53,076 nucleotides of DNA from JAZDMK01 sp043800975 (GTDB taxonomy: Bacteria > Bacteroidota > Bacteroidia > Bacteroidales > JAHJDW01): positions 1 to 53,076 of the forward strand of contig JAZDMK010000255.1 of NCBI GenBank assembly GCA_043800975.1, given 5' to 3'. The notes beneath the pieces are model-generated. The model had not been told where the DNA came from. It did no database searches and was given only the letters and a program-made list of their open reading frames with translations. Within the stretch, counting starts at the first letter, position 1. The number at the start of each line of letters is the position of its first letter. The translations under genes and the position numbers were made by a program. Shown piece by piece: positions 49,340 through 53,076 of this stretch.

Positions 49340-51499
49340 ATGACAGCACACAAAAAATCCAATCATTCAAAAACTGCGGCTAAAAAAACAGCCCCGAAGG
49401 AAACAACAACGATTAAGAAGAGTCCTGTTACAGGTAATTTCAAATACCTGCCCCAACTTCTGATTTTTGTTGTGTCATTCATTCTTTATGCAAATACATT
49501 GACTCATGAATATGCACTGGACGATCGTCTGGTGCTTTCTGAAAATAAATTTACCTTAAAAGGTCTTTCAGGCATTGGAGATATTTTTTCGAACGATCAG
49601 TTTGTCGGATTTTATGGAGAAGATAAAAACCTTTTGCCGGGTGGACGTTTTCGTCCTTTGTCGCAGATAACTTTTGCAGCAGAGTATGAATTTTTCGGTT
49701 TAACACCATCGGTAAGTCATTTGATGAATGTTTTGCTTTATTCCTTACTGACACTTTTGCTTTATTCCGTTTTAAAACTTCTGATTCTTGAAAAGAAGAA
49801 ATCAAAATGGTATTTGACACTGCCGTTTATTACAACGGTTCTTTTTATGGCGCATCCGATCCACACCGAAGTTGTGGCAAACATCAAGGGCCGGGATGAG
49901 ATTATGACATTGATGGGTGTTTTGGGCGCTTTGTGGTTCTATCTTAAATATACTGACGAAAAGAAAATCCTTCATCTGGTTTTGGGAAGTGTTTGCTTTC
50001 TACTAGGACTTCTTTCAAAAGAAAGTGCCGTAACTTTCTTGGTAATTATTCCTGCTGCGATGTATGTTTTTGACAGGGGGAAACAAAAAGAGATATTGTT
50101 TTCATTTCTTGGGATGCTCAGTGCGGTTGCCATATTTTTTCTTTTGCGAGATTATGCGTTGGGATTTATGTTCACATCCGGAAAAACAGTAGAACAGGAA
50201 TTGTTAAACGATCCTTATCTTGAATCTACCCTTTCCGAAAAATTTGCAACGATATTCTATACGCTCTGGCTATACATTCAACTTTTGTTTTATCCTCATC
50301 CGCTCACACACGATTATTATCCCAAACAGATCCCGATCATCGAGTTTAGCGATATGCGCGCGATACTACCGCTCATTCTGTATATCGCACTCGGCATTTT
50401 TGCAATCTGGGGTGTGATCAAAAAAAACAAAGTGGCGTTTGGTGTCTTTTTGTATCTGGCAAGTTTTTCTATTGTATCGAATGTTGTGTTTAATGTAGGT
50501 ACATTTATGAATGAACGTTTCATGTTTGTTCCATCTTTAGGCTTTTCACTCATTATTGCCTGGTATTTGATCAAAGCATGTGAGAAATTCTTTCCTAACT
50601 CTTCTTCAACTGCTAAAATTTTTCTGATGGCAGTTTTTCTTTTGGGTTACTCGATAAAAACAATTTCCAGAAATCCGGCATGGAAAGATGACTTTACTTT
50701 GTTTACTACCGATGTGAAGACCTCTGTGAACAGCGCCAAATGCAACGTTTCAGCGGGAGGGATGCTTTATGAAAAATCTTTGAAAGAAAAAGATTCAGTT
50801 ACGCAATATCAATTAAGAGAACAAGCCATCGTTTACATTGAAAAAGGAGTGTCGATTCATCCAAAATATTTTGCCGGGTGGATGTTGTATGGAAATTGTT
50901 TTCTGTATCAAAAGAGATATGAAGAAGCTTACACCTGTTTCGACAACTGTCTACGCCTTAATCCACGCCACAAAGACATATACACCAATTTATTTTTTCT
51001 GGCGCAGAAAGCAACCGACAGAAAAGATTTTTCACCTGCTTTAAAGGCATATGATAAGTTAATTTCTGAAAATCCGGATAGCTTAGATTATGTTCAGGGA
51101 AAAGCAGTCACTTTTGAAATGATGGGAAGACTTGATGATGCAATTGCGTTACTAAAGAATCTTGTTCAGCGGCATCCCACGTATTACAAGGCTTACAACT
51201 TGCTAGGTGAAATTTATGGAAAACAAAAAAATGATTTGAATGCTTCTTTCGAATTTTTAATGAAAGCATACAACATCAATCCAAATTTTGCATCAACACT
51301 TGAAAACATAGGCGTAGTCTATGGTATACGTAAGCAATACAAAGAATCCATCGAGATGTTTGAACGTGCATTAAAAATAAATCCAAAAAATGTTCAGACG
51401 TATTTGAACATTGCAAGTAGTTATCGAAATTTTGGTGATGATGCGAAAGCCCTCGAATACGAAGCGAAAGCTCAGCAGATAAAAAATCAACCCAAGTAA
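49340..51499 (+). CDS. Second multi-spanning GT-C-like glycosyltransferase with TPR repeats
   Basis: The ATG at 49340 gives 719 residues; a TTG at 49328 overlaps the previous stop and adds four. Residues 1-35 are Lys-rich. About ten membrane segments follow (38-435), then six or more TPR repeats (about 470-715), such as FAGWMLYGNCFLYQKRYEEA and NVQTYLNIASSYRNFGDDAK. The first loop has EYALDDRLVLSE with the GT-C acidic pair, and MAHPIHTEVVANIKGRDE is like TMTC proteins. It is a paralogue of 15149-17221 with the same plan but low visible identity. It likely uses a lipid-linked sugar; the acceptor is unknown. It begins 9 nt after the NamZ stop, so the two may be coexpressed. Confidence 0.82.
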   Translation: MTAHKKSNHSKTAAKKTAPKETTTIKKSPVTGNFKYLPQLLIFVVSFILYANTLTHEYALDDRLVLSENKFTLKGLSGIGDIFSNDQFVGFYGEDKNLLPGGRFRPLSQITFAAEYEFFGLTPSVSHLMNVLLYSLLTLLLYSVLKLLILEKKKSKWYLTLPFITTVLFMAHPIHTEVVANIKGRDEIMTLMGVLGALWFYLKYTDEKKILHLVLGSVCFLLGLLSKESAVTFLVIIPAAMYVFDRGKQKEILFSFLGMLSAVAIFFLLRDYALGFMFTSGKTVEQELLNDPYLESTLSEKFATIFYTLWLYIQLLFYPHPLTHDYYPKQIPIIEFSDMRAILPLILYIALGIFAIWGVIKKNKVAFGVFLYLASFSIVSNVVFNVGTFMNERFMFVPSLGFSLIIAWYLIKACEKFFPNSSSTAKIFLMAVFLLGYSIKTISRNPAWKDDFTLFTTDVKTSVNSAKCNVSAGGMLYEKSLKEKDSVTQYQLREQAIVYIEKGVSIHPKYFAGWMLYGNCFLYQKRYEEAYTCFDNCLRLNPRHKDIYTNLFFLAQKATDRKDFSPALKAYDKLISENPDSLDYVQGKAVTFEMMGRLDDAIALLKNLVQRHPTYYKAYNLLGEIYGKQKNDLNASFEFLMKAYNINPNFASTLENIGVVYGIRKQYKESIEMFERALKINPKNVQTYLNIASSYRNFGDDAKALEYEAKAQQIKNQPK

Positions 51500-51581
51500 T
51501 TTTTATTTTGAGTTCACGTTATTAACAATTTGTAGTTTATAAGTTGTGGTGTATTTTTTTTAATATGTATTAATATGCAAT

Positions 51582-51589
51582 TATCTTTG
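51582..51589 (+). promoter_or_regulatory. -7 element of the histone H1-like gene
   Basis: TATCTTTG fits TAnnTTTG, 27 nt before the ATG at 51617; no clear -33 box. Confidence 0.5.
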
Positions 51590-51616
51590 TCCAGTTAATC
51601 AAAAAATAATTATCCC

Positions 51617-51844
51617 ATGGCAACTGCAAAAAAAGTAACAAAAAAACCCGCTGCAAAAAAAGCAGTAAAAAAAGTAGTTAAAAAAACTGTAGCTAAAAAA
51701 CCCGCTGCTAAGAAAGTAGTAAAGAAAGTGGTTAAAAAAGCCGTAGCTAAGAAGCCCGCTGCTAAGAAAGTAGTAAAGAAAGTGGTTAAAAAAGCTGTAG
51801 CTAAGAAGAAACCAGCTGCAAAAAAAGTTGCTGCTAAGAAATAA
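51617..51844 (+). CDS. Histone H1-like Lys/Ala/Pro-rich DNA-binding protein
   Basis: The 75-residue protein consists almost only of Lys, Ala, Val and Pro, like the C-terminal tail of histone H1 and bacterial Hc1-like or AlgP-like proteins. It should be unstructured, strongly basic and bind DNA or RNA. It has three full repeats of 18 residues (PAAKKxVKKVVKKxVAKK) at 51647-51700, 51701-51754 and 51755-51808. Repeats two and three differ by one base in 54 (51742 versus 51796). It is a single-gene unit with its own promoter and a strong terminator. A chromatin-organising or stress role is inference. Confidence 0.9.
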   Translation: MATAKKVTKKPAAKKAVKKVVKKTVAKKPAAKKVVKKVVKKAVAKKPAAKKVVKKVVKKAVAKKKPAAKKVAAKK

Positions 51845-51863
51845 GCGGTAATGTTAATGATTA

Positions 51864-51890
51864 AGCTGGCAAATTGCCAGCTTTTTTTTT
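51864..51890 (+). terminator. Terminator of the histone H1-like gene
   Basis: AGCTGGCAA/TTGCCAGCT form a near-perfect hairpin (51864-51882), followed by at least eight T. Confidence 0.92.
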
Positions 51891-51907
51891 ACTTTAAAAA
51901 TTAAATT

Positions 51908-52009
51908 ATGGCAACGGCAAAAAAAACTCCAGCAAAAAAAGCAACTGTTAAATCAGATGCAAAAAAAACTCCAGCTAAAAAATGTGGTTGTGGTTGTAAA
52001 AAGAAATAA
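51908..52009 (+). CDS. 33-residue Lys/Ala-rich microprotein with CGCGC tail
   Basis: This frame runs from ATG 51908 to TAA 52007. It begins MATAKKTPAKKA, the same opening as the histone H1-like protein just upstream (MATAKK), repeats KKTPAKK, and ends CGCGCKKK. The three alternating cysteines among lysines could bind a soft metal or a metal cluster. Codon use is AAA-rich as in the neighbour. A terminator follows at 52026. The upstream terminator lies between the two genes and no good promoter is seen in the 17-nt gap, so it may depend on readthrough. It was found by reading the sequence and is too short for standard gene calling. Function unknown. Confidence 0.6.
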   Translation: MATAKKTPAKKATVKSDAKKTPAKKCGCGCKKK

Positions 52010-52025
52010 GTTCATGTTGAATAAA

Positions 52026-52057
52026 AAAAGCCGGTGAAGTCACCGGCTTTTTTTTTG
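52026..52057. terminator. Bidirectional terminator
   Basis: AAAGCCGGTG (52027-52036) and CACCGGCTTT (52041-52050) form a stem with a T-run on the plus strand and, on the minus strand, a T-rich run (TTTTTTTATT). It serves the microprotein and the aminotransferase ending at 52073. Confidence 0.9.
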
Positions 52058-52072
52058 ATTTTACTTAAAATC

Positions 52073-53076
52073 TTAAATTGTTCTTCCCGGATATTCCTTT
52101 AATGCTACTTCAAGGCACTTCATCGAATTCTTCAAATCTTGTACATTTAAGACATAGCTGAAACGAACTTCATTTTTTCCTAAACCAGGTGTTGAATAAA
52201 ATCCAGTTGCAGGAGCTAACATGATAGTTTGTTTTTCATAATTAAAATGTTCGAGCAGCCACTGGCAAAATTTATCTGCATCATCAATCGGTAATCTGGC
52301 AACTGCATAAAATGCTCCTTTCGGGTTCGGACAAAAACAGCCTTCCATTTTATTGATTGCATTCACAACAGTGTTTCGTCTTTCATCATACTCTTTCAAA
52401 ACGTCATCAAAATAACTCTGAGGAGTATCAACGGCTGCTTCTGATAAAATTTGCCCGAAAGTGGGTGGACTTAAACGTGCCTGAGCAAATTTCATGACTG
52501 CATTGTATACTTCTTTGTTTTTTGTAATGAGGCAGCCAACGCGAACACCGCATGCACTGTATCTTTTCGAAACGGAATCCAGCATGATGACATTATCTTC
52601 TATTCCATGTAAATTCATTGCAGAAAAATGAGGCGCTCCTTCATAACAGAATTCACGATACACTTCATCCGATAAAAGATACATATCATGTTTCTTTACA
52701 ATTTCACGAAGGTTGAGCAATTCTTTTTCCGTGTATAGAGTTCCTGTCGGATTATTTGGATTGCAAATTAAAATTGCTTTTGTGTTGGGCGTAATTAGTT
52801 TTTCAAATTCGCTGATATGTGGAAGTGCAAATCCATCTTCAATATGAGAAGTGATGGGTTTGATTTTAACACCTGCTGTCATAGCAAAACCATTGTAGTT
52901 TGCATAAAAGGGTTCCGGAACAATAACCTCTTCGCCCGGATTTAAACATGTCATAAAAGCAAACAGAATTGCTTCCGAGCCACCATTGGTAACAATAATT
53001 TCATTTTCATTCACAGAAATATTCCAATGCTTGTAATACTCCACAAGTTTTTTTCTGTACGAAAGTATTCCGGCAG
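52073..53076 (-). CDS. Class I/II aminotransferase (5' partial)
   Basis: The frame ends at 52073 and is open to the right edge, so the N-terminus is outside the window; the visible part starts AGILSYRKKLVEYYKHW. It belongs to PLP-dependent fold type I aminotransferases. NNPTGTLYTEKELLNL (N-P-T-G loop), LLSDEVYREFCYEG (D-x-V-Y) and SVSKRYSACGVRVG (PLP-binding Lys in S-K and conserved Arg) are visible. It resembles the aspartate/aromatic subclass; the substrate cannot be fixed from this fragment. A GTG at 53042-53044 is internal and not the start. Confidence 0.92.
   Translation of the reverse strand, partial: AGILSYRKKLVEYYKHWNISVNENEIIVTNGGSEAILFAFMTCLNPGEEVIVPEPFYANYNGFAMTAGVKIKPITSHIEDGFALPHISEFEKLITPNTKAILICNPNNPTGTLYTEKELLNLREIVKKHDMYLLSDEVYREFCYEGAPHFSAMNLHGIEDNVIMLDSVSKRYSACGVRVGCLITKNKEVYNAVMKFAQARLSPPTFGQILSEAAVDTPQSYFDDVLKEYDERRNTVVNAINKMEGCFCPNPKGAFYAVARLPIDDADKFCQWLLEHFNYEKQTIMLAPATGFYSTPGLGKNEVRFSYVLNVQDLKNSMKCLEVALKEYPGRTI

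Overview
The window is a contiguous piece of a Bacteroidota chromosome, with moderate to low GC by eye. The evidence for this is a fused LpxC/FabZ, a PorX-type response regulator of the type IX secretion system (T9SS), four secreted proteins ending in T9SS sorting domains (one type B, three type A), a glycogen synthase/alpha-glucan phosphorylase fusion, WG-repeat and FtsX-like proteins typical of the phylum, and promoter elements close to the Bacteroidota consensus TTTG-N19..21-TAnnTTTG. I cannot name the genus. No phage, CRISPR array, intact insertion sequence, rRNA or replication origin is visible.

Layout: (1) Positions 1-3472 hold the 3' part of a giant Ig-like/PKD adhesin-like protein with a type B T9SS signal; its reading frame is open to the left edge. 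(2) Positions 3505-8799 (minus) form a lipid A cluster: HD phosphohydrolase, lpxD, lpxC/fabZ, lpxA and an ABC ATPase, with short overlaps at the end. (3) Positions 8876-13495 (plus) hold porX, tsaE, alanine dehydrogenase and an unknown secreted protein. (4) Positions 10433-10983 and 13496-14652 are non-coding, accessory-looking stretches. They include a striking array of about 29 units of exactly 21 bp, and strings rich in short near-periodic words. (5) Positions 14653-23222 hold a small secreted protein, a GT-C/TPR membrane protein, a radical SAM enzyme, a GH16-like lipoprotein, an MFS exporter and FabG. (6) Positions 23284-30550 hold the glycogen synthase-phosphorylase fusion, a transposase N-terminal remnant, an M28 T9SS peptidase, AroB and a metal-binding-like protein. 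(7) Positions 30678-39637 hold a double iron-sulfur domain protein, lipoprotein, VWA membrane protein, M48 protease, Memo-like protein, patatin and a WG-repeat protein. (8) Positions 39787-40140 hold a 74-bp perfect direct repeat beside tRNA-Asp. (9) Positions 40318-53076 hold two tandem M4 metallopeptidases with T9SS signals, a LolC/E-like permease, NamZ, a second GT-C/TPR protein, a histone H1-like protein, a 33-residue Cys-tailed microprotein and a partial aminotransferase.

Functional themes are envelope construction (lipid A, lipoprotein-type permease, NamZ muropeptide recycling), protein secretion by T9SS (PorX and four cargo proteins, three of which are proteases or probably degradative), glycogen turnover, and basic metabolism. 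The most unusual signals are the 21-bp array at 13535-14143, the tRNA-flank duplication at 39787-39982 and the MATAKK...CGCGC microprotein at 51908-52009. Several gene starts were moved inward because the outer TTG or GTG start lies in a promoter element or before the signal peptide. All family assignments rest on reading motifs by eye; no search was run.
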